Assembly: GCA_964242415.1 (NCBI GenBank)
Contig: CAXTAT010000020.1
Coordinates: 37,971-101,970, forward strand
Direction of reading: 5' to 3'
From: DASWOJ01 sp964242415
GTDB lineage: Bacteria > Pseudomonadota > Alphaproteobacteria > Acetobacterales > Acetobacteraceae
Length of the DNA: 64,000 bases
Under the pieces are notes generated by a model. That model was not told the origin of the DNA. It did no database searches and saw nothing but the letters and a program-made list of their open reading frames with translations. The translations under genes and the position numbers were made by a program. Shown here in pieces: positions 16,361-23,796 of this stretch. How positions within the stretch are numbered: position 1 is the stretch's first letter; each line of letters opens with the position of its first letter.

Positions 16361-16888
16361 ATGCTGCTACGATCCAACCTAGTCCTGGGCCTGTCGGCCC
16401 TCTGCCTCGCCGCCGCCGTTGCACCGGCGGCCGCCATTGCCGGGCCATGCTCGGACGGAATCGCCGAACTGGGCCGCAAGCTGGCGCCGAGCGCAAGCCT
16501 CGGCCCGGTGACGACCGGCACGGTATCCGGCACCGCCCCCACCGCATCGCCGCAGCCCAATGCACCCACCGCCAGCGGTACGTCGGCTGACGCCCATGTG
16601 GGAGGGACCGCCGGAACGAAGGAGGCGAACGCCGCTGTCGGCAACCTCGTCGCCACTTCATCGCAGGATGTGCGCCGGCAACAGGAGGGCCTGCCGACCG
16701 CCGCTGCCGTCGCTGCTGCCGGGTCGGGCAAGTCGGTCGAGACCACGCCGAGCCAGGCCAGCTCGCAAGGGCCAGACGACCGCATGTCGCAGGCGAAGAT
16801 GGAGTTGGAAAAGGCCCGCATGCTGGACCAGAACGGCGACCAGTCCTGTCATGCGTCGCTGGACCGCACCCGGCAGCTTATGAACTAG
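16361..16888 (+). CDS. Exported low-complexity protein of unknown function
   Basis: 175 residues. A signal peptide (LAAAVAPAAAIA-GPC) is followed by a Thr/Ala/Ser-rich, probably disordered middle (TTGTVSGTAPTAS and similar). A more helical C-terminus follows (MSQAKMELEKARMLDQNGDQSC). The only two cysteines of the mature part lie near its ends (GPCSDG and QSCHAS). AGGGGGAA precedes the ATG at 16361; an ATG at 16346 lacks such a site. Divergent from pqqA. A similar composition is seen in the protein at 50835-51164. No function assigned. Confidence 0.7.
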   Translation: MLLRSNLVLGLSALCLAAAVAPAAAIAGPCSDGIAELGRKLAPSASLGPVTTGTVSGTAPTASPQPNAPTASGTSADAHVGGTAGTKEANAAVGNLVATSSQDVRRQQEGLPTAAAVAAAGSGKSVETTPSQASSQGPDDRMSQAKMELEKARMLDQNGDQSCHASLDRTRQLMN

Positions 16889-17034
16889 GGCCTGCTGTCA
16901 ATCTGGGGCTGGGTTGCGCCGTCCGGTCCGGGTCAAGGCATATCGACCCGGCCGGACCAGGCTGCTGCGATGGCAAGGTGTCTATGACGGTCGATGACAA
17001 CCGATAGGGGACCCCTGTTCCGGACGAAGTAGGC

Positions 17035-17877
17035 ATGTCGGGGCAGGGGCCGCAGAGGGTGACCGGACTGATTGCTGCGGCCCTTCGCCAGCGTCGCGCC
17101 ACACCCGGCGTTGGGGTCGAGGCCGGACCTCGCCGTGACCGTGCTGCATGGCTCGGGCGGATCGGTCCCGTGTTCATGCTGGTTCTTGCCTGGGAGATTG
17201 CCGCCAGGCTGATCGGCAGCCGGCTGTTCCCACCCTTCAGCGCCGTGCTGGCTGCGCTGATGCACGAGGCGGCGTCCGGCGCCCTGGCTCGCAACCTTGG
17301 CATCACGCTTTGGCGCGTTGCCTGCGCCTTCGTGCTGGCGATGGTGCTGGGCAGCCTGCTCGGCCTCGCCATGGGCCGGTGGCGCCTGCTGGACCGGGCG
17401 CTGGACAGCTTGCTGATTGCCCTGCTCAACCTGCCGGCGGTGGTCAGCATCGTGCTGATCTACGTCTGGTTCGGCCTGAGCGAGTGGACCGCCATCGCCG
17501 CCGTCGCGCTCAACAAGCTGCCGAGCACGGCGGTGACGGTGCGGGAGGGCGCACGGGCGCTGGACCAGGGCCTGATCGACATGGCCCGCAGCTTCCGCAT
17601 GGGGCGCGGGGCGGTGCTGCGGCATGTCGTGCTGCCGCAGCTCTACCCCTACTTGTTCGCGTCGGCGCGGTCCGGCCTGGCGCTGATCTGGAAAATCGTG
17701 CTGGTGGCGGAACTGCTGGGCCGCAGCGACGGCGTGGGATTTCAAATCCAGGTGTACTTCCAACTGTTCGACGTGACCGGCATCCTCGCATACACGCTGG
17801 CGTTCATCGCCGTGGTGCAGGTGATTGAGTGGGGTGCCCTGCAACCGTTGGAGCGACGGGCCAACCGGTGGCGGTGA
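17035..17877 (+). CDS. ABC transporter permease, NitT/TauT/SsuC type
   Basis: A 280-residue inner-membrane permease with six hydrophobic segments and the importer EAA-type loop (about residues 175-205, EGARALDQGLIDMARSFRMG). The N-terminal 35 residues are cytoplasmic and basic. It overlaps the ATPase gene by GTGA. No substrate-binding protein is encoded next to the pair, so the substrate (sulfonate, nitrate, pyrimidine or something specific to methylotrophy) cannot be told. Confidence 0.85.
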   Translation: MSGQGPQRVTGLIAAALRQRRATPGVGVEAGPRRDRAAWLGRIGPVFMLVLAWEIAARLIGSRLFPPFSAVLAALMHEAASGALARNLGITLWRVACAFVLAMVLGSLLGLAMGRWRLLDRALDSLLIALLNLPAVVSIVLIYVWFGLSEWTAIAAVALNKLPSTAVTVREGARALDQGLIDMARSFRMGRGAVLRHVVLPQLYPYLFASARSGLALIWKIVLVAELLGRSDGVGFQIQVYFQLFDVTGILAYTLAFIAVVQVIEWGALQPLERRANRWR

Positions 17878-18566
17878 TCCTGGACGTGGAGATCACCCGC
17901 CGCGCGGTGCCGGCGCGCGGCGGGCCGCGGACTGTGATCGAGGACCTGCGGTTCAGCCTGGGCGAGGACGAGATCGTGGCACTCGTCGGCCCCTCCGGCT
18001 GTGGCAAGACGACGCTGCTGCGGCTGATAGGCGGGCTAGATCGGGGCTTCGAGGGACGGATCGCCTGGGCTGGCGGCGCCGCGCCACGCATCGGCACAGT
18101 GTTCCAGGAGCCGCGGCTGTTACCCTGGCGCACGGTCCGCCAGAACATCGCCCTGGTCCATCCGCCCGACCCACCCGCTGCCGAGGCGCTGCTGGCGTTG
18201 CTGGGCCTCGCCGCCTATGCCGACCTGTATCCCCCGGCGCTGTCCCTGGGCATGGCCCGCCGGGCCGCCATCGCCCGCGCCTTCGCCATCCAGCCCGCCG
18301 TGCTGCTGCTGGACGAGCCGTTCGTCTCGCTCGATCCCGCGATGGCGGAGCAGGGCAGGGAGGTGCTGGCCGAAGCTTGGCGCACCCGGCGCTGCGCGGC
18401 GCTGCTGGTGACGCATGACTTGGCCGAGGCGGCGTCCCTGGCCGACCGCATCCTGCTGCTGTCCGCCGGGCCGGCCCGCATCGTGCGGGAGGTGGTGGTG
18501 CCGGAGGCCAGCCGGCGGCGCGGGATCGCCGAGGGCGCCCGCACCGCCGCCGCCCTCACTGCTTGA
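17874..18566 (+). CDS. ABC transporter ATP-binding protein, SsuB/TauB type
   Basis: A 230-residue ATPase. Walker A GPSGCGKTT and Walker B VLLLDEPF are intact. The signature loop reads LSLGMARRAAI instead of LSGGMRQR, an unusual variant. It lacks much of the C-terminal part. The start is the GTG overlapping the permease stop (GTGA); the frame is open 45 bases further up. Its 3' end overlaps the convergent cytochrome gene by 11 bases. Confidence 0.85.
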   Translation: MILDVEITRRAVPARGGPRTVIEDLRFSLGEDEIVALVGPSGCGKTTLLRLIGGLDRGFEGRIAWAGGAAPRIGTVFQEPRLLPWRTVRQNIALVHPPDPPAAEALLALLGLAAYADLYPPALSLGMARRAAIARAFAIQPAVLLLDEPFVSLDPAMAEQGREVLAEAWRTRRCAALLVTHDLAEAASLADRILLLSAGPARIVREVVVPEASRRRGIAEGARTAAALTA

Positions 18567-18954
18567 GGGTTTCGAGGTAGGCGATCACGTTCGCCCGGTC
18601 CTCGTCCTTCTTCAAGCCGACGAAGATCATCCGCGTGCCCGGCACCACGCCGCGGGGATCGACCAGGTAGTGGTCCAACGTCGCTGGGTCCCAGGTGACG
18701 TTGTAGGCTTTCATCGGCTCGGAATAGTTGAAGCTCTCGATGCTGTGCGACGGGCGGCCGACGACTCCGGCGAGGCTCGGACCAATCTTGTTCTCCCCCG
18801 CCTTCACCGAGTGGCAGACGGCGCACTTGTTGAACACGGTCTTGCCCAGCGCGGGATCGCCGGCGGGGTGGTCGTCCTGAGCGAACGCAGGGGGGGCGAA
18901 CGCCGGGGTGGTGGCCAGGGCAGCCATGGCCGCAAGTGCTGCAAGGTATCGCAT
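18556..18954 (-). CDS. Class I c-type cytochrome
   Basis: A 132-residue periplasmic cytochrome. The signal peptide ends near AFAQD. The haem site is CAVCH, with axial Met in GTRMIFVG. The SFNYSEPMKA segment is typical of cytochrome c2/c550. It is encoded among methanol- and formaldehyde-oxidation genes but on the opposite strand. It could carry electrons from XoxG to the oxidase. The start at 18954 is set by the signal peptide; an open frame continues to 19134. Confidence 0.9.
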   Translation of the reverse strand: MRYLAALAAMAALATTPAFAPPAFAQDDHPAGDPALGKTVFNKCAVCHSVKAGENKIGPSLAGVVGRPSHSIESFNYSEPMKAYNVTWDPATLDHYLVDPRGVVPGTRMIFVGLKKDEDRANVIAYLETLKQ

Positions 18955-19150
18955 CGTCTGCTCCCAAGTGCCGCGCATTGCCGCGCGTGCTGCACCGATT
19001 ATGGGACCGGACCGGGAATTGTCGAGACGCCGTGGCGAACTCGGGGCGGCCAACTCGGGGCAGCCAACCTGGGCGCGATCTTGCCGCAGGCCCTTTCCGA
19101 TCCCCCGCCTGGCCCGTAGCATGGCCCGCAACATTCAGGGGAGGGCTGCA

Positions 19151-19465
19151 ATGCTGATGGTGTCGGTGATGTATCCGGGTGGCGACGGCGCGCACTTCGA
19201 CCACGCCTACTACATGGCGACCCACATGCCGCTGGTGCGCCGGCTGTGGAACCCGATGGGGCTGCAGTCCGACCAGGTGATGACGGGCCTGCCGGGGCCG
19301 GATGGGGCGCCATCGGCCTACATGGTGACGACGCTGCTGACCTTCGACTCGATGGACAGCTTCAAGGCCGCCGCCGCCCGGCATGGCCAGGAGATCTTTG
19401 CCGATATCCCCAACTTCACCGCCGCCACCCCGGCGCTGCAGTTCAGCCAGCCCGCGGCCCAGTAG
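19151..19465 (+). CDS. EthD-family protein
   Basis: 104 residues with the dimeric alpha/beta-barrel pattern of EthD: MVSVMYPGGDGAHFDHAYYM, then HMPLVRRLW, and a C-terminal FADIPNFTAATP. AGGGGAGGG precedes the ATG. Members are small stress- or ether-degradation-associated proteins of unclear chemistry. Here it precedes fghA by three bases and is presumably in the same operon. Confidence 0.85.
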   Translation: MLMVSVMYPGGDGAHFDHAYYMATHMPLVRRLWNPMGLQSDQVMTGLPGPDGAPSAYMVTTLLTFDSMDSFKAAAARHGQEIFADIPNFTAATPALQFSQPAAQ

Positions 19466-19468
19466 CCG

Positions 19469-20302
19469 ATGGAAACCCGCAGCCAGCACGCCTGCTTCGG
19501 CGGCACCATGGGCTTCTATAGCCACACCTCCACCGCGACCGGGACGGAGATGCGCTTCGGCGTGTTCCAGCCGCCGCAGGCGCAACAGGGGCCTTGCCCG
19601 GCGTTGTACTACCTGGCCGGCCTGACCTGCACCGAGGAGACATGCGCCATCAAGGCCGGCGCGCAGCGGCTGGCCGCCGAGCACGGGCTGGTGCTGGTCA
19701 TGCCCGACACCAGCCCACGCGGCCTGGACCTGCCGGGGGAGGCGGCAAGCTGGGATTTCGGCCTTGCTGCCGGGTTCTACCTGGACGCCACGCAGGCGCC
19801 GTGGGCCGGGCACTATCGCATGGCGCAGTATGTGACGCGGGAGCTGCCGGCGCTGGTGGAAGCCGGGTTCCCGGTGCGGCCGGACAGGCGCGGGGTGTTC
19901 GGCCACTCGATGGGCGGGCACGGTGCGCTGGTGACGGCGCTGCGCGACCCGGCGCGCTGGCACTCGGTGTCCGCCTTTGCACCCATCTGCAACCCGGCCG
20001 CGGTGCCGTGGGGGGAGAAGGCGTTTACCGGCTACCTCGGCCCGGACCGCGCGGCCTGGGGGGACTGGGACGCCAGCCTGCTGATGCGGACGCGGCCGTA
20101 TCCCGGGCCGATCCTGGTCGATCAGGGGCGGGACGATCAGTTCCTGGAGAAGCAACTGCATCCGGAGGCGCTGGAGGCCGCCGCCGCCGCATCCGGCCAG
20201 CAGCTTACCCTGCGGCGCCAGCCCGGCGATCACAGCTACTGGTTCATCCAGACCTTCATGGGCGACCACATCGCCCACCATGCCAGGGAACTGCTGCGAT
20301 GA
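19469..20302 (+). CDS. fghA: S-formylglutathione hydrolase
   Basis: A 277-residue alpha/beta-hydrolase of the esterase D family. Nucleophile Ser147 lies in GHSMGGHGA, with GLTCTEE near residue 51 and the late His in PGDHSYWF. It releases formate and glutathione from S-formylglutathione. It completes the glutathione route with the dehydrogenase at 8564 and Gfa at 20717. Coupled to the next gene (ATGA). Confidence 0.95.
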   Translation: METRSQHACFGGTMGFYSHTSTATGTEMRFGVFQPPQAQQGPCPALYYLAGLTCTEETCAIKAGAQRLAAEHGLVLVMPDTSPRGLDLPGEAASWDFGLAAGFYLDATQAPWAGHYRMAQYVTRELPALVEAGFPVRPDRRGVFGHSMGGHGALVTALRDPARWHSVSAFAPICNPAAVPWGEKAFTGYLGPDRAAWGDWDASLLMRTRPYPGPILVDQGRDDQFLEKQLHPEALEAAAAASGQQLTLRRQPGDHSYWFIQTFMGDHIAHHARELLR

Positions 20303-20673
20303 GGCCCATGCGCCCCCTGGTGCTCGCCGCGCTCTGCACCCTCGCGCTCCGCATCGGGGCGCCGGCCCTTGCCGCGGAGCGCATGACGTTCTGGAACCTG
20401 ACCAGCGCCACCATCACCCGCCTCACGATGGCGCCGGCCGGCACCGCGACATTCGGCCCCGACCAGTGCGCCAACGACCGCGACGGCAGCGTGGACCATG
20501 ACGAGCGCCTGCGCCTGACCGGCATCGAGCCGGGCCGCTACGACGTGCAGCTTGTCACCAAGCCAACCCCCACCAAGCCCGCCCGCACCTGCACCATCCG
20601 GGATGTCGAGGTGAAGGGCGGCGGCAAGTATTCGTTCTCCCTGGCGGACGGCGACTTGACGGCGTGCCAGTAA
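20299..20673 (+). CDS. Exported protein of unknown function, formaldehyde-oxidation operon
   Basis: 124 residues with a signal peptide (APALAAE) and a small beta-rich domain (MTFWNLTSATITRLTMAPAG). The mature part has three cysteines (QCANDRDG, RTCTIRD and the C-terminal TACQ). The start overlaps the fghA stop. No recognised family. Its consistent company with formaldehyde genes suggests a periplasmic role in methanol oxidation. Confidence 0.75.
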   Translation: MRPMRPLVLAALCTLALRIGAPALAAERMTFWNLTSATITRLTMAPAGTATFGPDQCANDRDGSVDHDERLRLTGIEPGRYDVQLVTKPTPTKPARTCTIRDVEVKGGGKYSFSLADGDLTACQ

Positions 20674-20716
20674 CCTATTTTGATGTCTGCGTAACGAATA
20701 CAGAGGGGGGAACAAG

Positions 20717-21289
20717 ATGGCTGTCCTAATTCATCCGTCCGTGGACAACGGCATCGCGCCGGCGAAGCCGGACTTTGCCGGCGGCACCCTGACGTGCCAC
20801 TGCGCGACCGACCCCGTGACCGTTAAGGTCGATGCGCAGACCGCCTACAACCACGCCTGCGGCTGTTCCAAGTGCTGGAAGCCGGAGGGCGCATTGTTCT
20901 CCGTCGTCGCCGTGGTGGGGCGCGACAAGGTGCACGTGACCGCCAACGAGCAGAAGCTGCACATCGTGGACGAGGCCGCGACCATCCAGCGCCATGCCTG
21001 CAGCGGCTGCGGCGTTCACATGTTCGGGCGGATCGAGAACAAGGACCACCCGTTCTACGGCCTGGACTTCATCCACACCGAGCTGTCGAAGGAGCCGGGC
21101 TGGGCGGCGCCGGGCTTCGCGGCCTTCGTGTCGTCGATCATCGAGCAGGGCGCCCGGCCCGATGGCATGGATGCGGTGCGGGCGCGGCTGCACGAGCTGA
21201 AGCTGGAGCCGTACGACTGCCTGTCCCCGCCGCTGATGGACGCCATCGCCACCCATGTCGCAAAAAGCCGGGGCCTGCTGGCGGCCTGA
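20717..21289 (+). CDS. gfa: S-(hydroxymethyl)glutathione synthase (Gfa)
   Basis: A 190-residue zinc protein that speeds condensation of formaldehyde with glutathione. Metal-binding cysteines appear in LTCHCAT, HACGCSKC and HACSGCGVHMFG. GAGGGGGGAAC precedes the ATG. It stands with fghA and, across the pqq genes, frmA. Confidence 0.95.
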   Translation: MAVLIHPSVDNGIAPAKPDFAGGTLTCHCATDPVTVKVDAQTAYNHACGCSKCWKPEGALFSVVAVVGRDKVHVTANEQKLHIVDEAATIQRHACSGCGVHMFGRIENKDHPFYGLDFIHTELSKEPGWAAPGFAAFVSSIIEQGARPDGMDAVRARLHELKLEPYDCLSPPLMDAIATHVAKSRGLLAA

Positions 21290-21363
21290 TCCACGGCCGC
21301 TTTGCCTCTGGCGTCCGCCGCCATTCCGCGCAACTCTGCCACCAGCGCACTGAGAGGCGCGGG

Positions 21364-21927
21364 ATGGAGACGGACATGCTTTACCTGCCGAGACGGACCC
21401 TGTTGGCTGCGCTGGCGACGGGGGCCGCGCTGCGTCCCGCCCTCGCGCATGGGCCGACCCGGCAGAAGGTGACGCAGACCGTCGATATCGCCCGCACGCC
21501 TGATCAGGTCTGGGCCATCTGCGGCGACTTCGACAGCATCGCCCGCTGGCATCCGATGATCGCCAGCAGCCCGGCGAGCAAGGGCAACGAGATCGGTTCG
21601 ATACGCACCATCACCCTGAAGGCGGAGGGCGACCCGCACTTCGAGGAGGAGTTGGTCAAGTACGACGCCGCCGCGCACAGCTATCAATACCGGATCGAGA
21701 AGGTCGATCCCAAGGTGCTGCCGGTGAACAACTACAGTTCATGGTTCGAGCTGCAGGACGGCCCGGCGGGCGGCACCACGATCGAGTGGCGGTCGGCGTT
21801 CTACCGCGGCTACATGCTGAACGACCCGCCGCCGGAGCTGAACGACGCGGCGTCGTCCAAGGCGGTGAAAGAGGTGCTCCGCGCCGGGCTGGACAACATC
21901 AAGGTCATCGCCGAGCGCACCGGGTGA
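21364..21927 (+). CDS. MxaD-like SRPBCC-family exported protein
   Basis: 187 residues with a signal peptide (about residues 10-28, ALRPALAHG) and an SRPBCC/polyketide-cyclase-like domain (VDIARTPDQVWAICGDFDSIARWHP). In the mxa system MxaD speeds methanol dehydrogenase-cytochrome interaction; here it may assist XoxF. The start follows GAGAGG; a second in-frame ATG lies 12 bases on. It is coupled to the beta-propeller gene by GTGA. Confidence 0.85.
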   Translation: METDMLYLPRRTLLAALATGAALRPALAHGPTRQKVTQTVDIARTPDQVWAICGDFDSIARWHPMIASSPASKGNEIGSIRTITLKAEGDPHFEEELVKYDAAAHSYQYRIEKVDPKVLPVNNYSSWFELQDGPAGGTTIEWRSAFYRGYMLNDPPPELNDAASSKAVKEVLRAGLDNIKVIAERTG

Positions 21928-22883
21928 CGCGCGTGCTGCCCGTCTGTGCGTTGCTCGCCTGTGCGCTGCTGGCCGCGCCGGTGGGGGCGCGGGCGGGACA
22001 GGCTTACGTAACCAACCAGGGCGATGACTCTGTGTCGGTCGTGGACACCGCGACCGGCGCCGTCATGCAGACCGTGCGGGTTGGGTCCAAGCCGGCCGGG
22101 GTGGCGGTCGGGCCGGCGGGCCGCGTGTATGTCACCAACCCCGAGGGTCGCAGCATCACCGTGCTGCAGGCCCAGGACGGGCGGCTGTCGGCGGTGGCGG
22201 AGGTGCCGGCCGGCGCGGGTCCGCTTGGCGTGGCGGCCAGCCCGCGGGACGGGCGGGTGTTCGTGGCGGACTGGTATGGCGACACGGTGGCCGTGCTGGA
22301 CCCGGGTAGCCTGGCCATCACCGGCACGGTCAAGGTGGGACAGTCGCCCTCCGGCCTGGCCGTCAGCCCGGACGGCGCGCGGCTTTATGTGGCCAACCGG
22401 GAGAGCGACACGCTGTCCGTGATCGACCTGGCGACGCTGGGCACGGTGGCGACGGTGCCGGTCGGCCATGCGCCGTTTGGCGTGACGCTGCAGGGCGGCC
22501 GGGTGTTCGTGGCCAACGTGCAGTCCGGTGACGTGTCGGTGCTGGATGCGGCGACGCTGGTGGAGACGCGGCGGATCAAGGTCGGGGAGTTCCCCTACGC
22601 CGTGGGCGTCACCCCGGACGGGTCGCGCATCTTCGTCACCAACCAGCACAGCGGCACCCTGTCAGTGTTCGATGGCGGCTTCACGGCATTGCCGGACATC
22701 GCCGTGGGGGAGTACCCCGAGGGGATCGCGATGTCGCCCGACGGGACCCGGGCCTGGGTCGCGGTTTGGATGGACAACAAGCTGGCCGAGATCGATGTGG
22801 CCGCCGGCAAGGTGGTGCGGCGGATCGCGGTCGGGGAAAGCCCGCGGGCGTTCGGGACCTTCCTGGCGCCGCCAACGGAGTAG
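21924..22883 (+). CDS. YVTN-type beta-propeller protein, second copy
   Basis: A 319-residue exported propeller. The signal peptide ends at GARA-GQAY. Six to seven YVTN repeats follow (AYVTNQGDDSVSVVD and LYVANRESDTLSVID). Related to the protein at 1352 but not close enough to be a recent copy. It starts at GTG 21924, overlapping the MxaD-like stop. Probably periplasmic. Function unproven. Confidence 0.85.
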   Translation: MTRVLPVCALLACALLAAPVGARAGQAYVTNQGDDSVSVVDTATGAVMQTVRVGSKPAGVAVGPAGRVYVTNPEGRSITVLQAQDGRLSAVAEVPAGAGPLGVAASPRDGRVFVADWYGDTVAVLDPGSLAITGTVKVGQSPSGLAVSPDGARLYVANRESDTLSVIDLATLGTVATVPVGHAPFGVTLQGGRVFVANVQSGDVSVLDAATLVETRRIKVGEFPYAVGVTPDGSRIFVTNQHSGTLSVFDGGFTALPDIAVGEYPEGIAMSPDGTRAWVAVWMDNKLAEIDVAAGKVVRRIAVGESPRAFGTFLAPPTE

Positions 22884-22893
22884 GAGACCGGTG

Positions 22894-23367
22894 ATGAGGT
22901 ATGCGATCATGGCCGCCCTGCTTGCGGCGCCCCCGGCGTTCGCCGAGGCGCCGCCGAAGCTTGCGGCATTCGACTTCACGCTGAACAACACGTCGCCCGC
23001 GCCCTCCACGCCGGAGGAATTGGCACGGCTGCACCGGCTGGACGGGCAGTTGCAGGAGGCGCTGCGCAGCCGCTTCACCCTGGTGGACCTGGCGCCGGTG
23101 CAGACCGAGTTGGCACGGTTGGACTCCATCCGCGGCTGCAACGGGTGCGAACTGGACATGGGCCGCAAGCTGGGCGCGCAGGAGGTGGCCTACGGCTGGG
23201 TGCAGAAGGTCAGCAACCTGATCCTTAACGTGAACCTGGTGATCGAGGACGCCGCAACCGGCAAGGTGCTGCACGCCGACAGCACGGACATCCGCGGCAA
23301 CACGGACGAGTCGTGGACCCGCGGGCTGCGTTACCTGCTCAACGAACGCATCTTCCGCGAGGACTGA
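22894..23367 (+). CDS. DUF2380-type exported protein
   Basis: 157 residues. A short signal peptide (PPAFAEAP) precedes a small alpha/beta domain with LAAFDFTLNNTS and GCNGCELDMGRKLGA. The second half (VQKVSNLILNVNLVIEDAATGKVL) resembles DUF2380/lipoprotein-associated periplasmic proteins. TAGGAGA lies 7 bases before the ATG. It is the last gene of the + strand formaldehyde operon and ends at a paired repeat. Confidence 0.75.
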   Translation: MRYAIMAALLAAPPAFAEAPPKLAAFDFTLNNTSPAPSTPEELARLHRLDGQLQEALRSRFTLVDLAPVQTELARLDSIRGCNGCELDMGRKLGAQEVAYGWVQKVSNLILNVNLVIEDAATGKVLHADSTDIRGNTDESWTRGLRYLLNERIFRED

Positions 23368-23382
23368 CCCCCCTTCTCCCTC

Positions 23383-23518
23383 TCCCTACGGGAGAGGGCC
23401 GGGGTGAGGGAAGCGGCAAGCACCGTTCCATCCAACGCGGGAAGCGGTCTGCCAAAGGTTAAGGTCAGTGCTTGCGGCCTCCCTCACCCCAACCCTCTCC
23501 CAGAGGGAGAGGGAGAAG
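23383..23518. repeat. Paired inverted-repeat element (copy 2)
   Basis: Arms at about 23383-23412 and 23478-23518 flank a spacer whose last 30 bases closely match copy 1 (GTGCTTG-GCCTCCCTCACC type). It fills the gap between the convergent DUF2380 and fdsD genes. Confidence 0.8.
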
Positions 23519-23519
23519 G

Positions 23520-23792
23520 TCAGCCGGCGTCGCTTGCCGCCGCGCCGGACTCTGCCGGCGAATCGGTGACCTTGCCCACCGGGTTGTCCGCCTGCGGCCA
23601 GCTTTGCAGCGCCTCCGCCACCAGCGGGTCCAATCCCGGCGCCTCCGCCCCCGCCAGCATCTGCGCCCGCATCACCGGCGTCCAGAACGACTGCATGTGC
23701 CCGCGTATCCCGGCGCACGCCTCGTCATCCGGATAGGCGCGGAAGAACCCGGCAATCTCGTTCGCCATCCGCACCAGGACTGCAAGCTGCAT
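23520..23792 (-). CDS. fdsD: Formate dehydrogenase delta subunit
   Basis: A 90-residue FdsD-like protein (MQLAVLVRMANEIAGFFRAYP, then GIRGHMQSFWTPVMRAQM). It is needed for assembly of NAD-dependent formate dehydrogenase in relatives. The start at 23792 lies four bases after the fdsA stop. No fdsC is present between fdsA and fdsD, unlike the order fdsGBACD in some proteobacteria. Confidence 0.9.
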   Translation of the reverse strand: MQLAVLVRMANEIAGFFRAYPDDEACAGIRGHMQSFWTPVMRAQMLAGAEAPGLDPLVAEALQSWPQADNPVGKVTDSPAESGAAASDAG

Positions 23793-23796
23793 GGCG

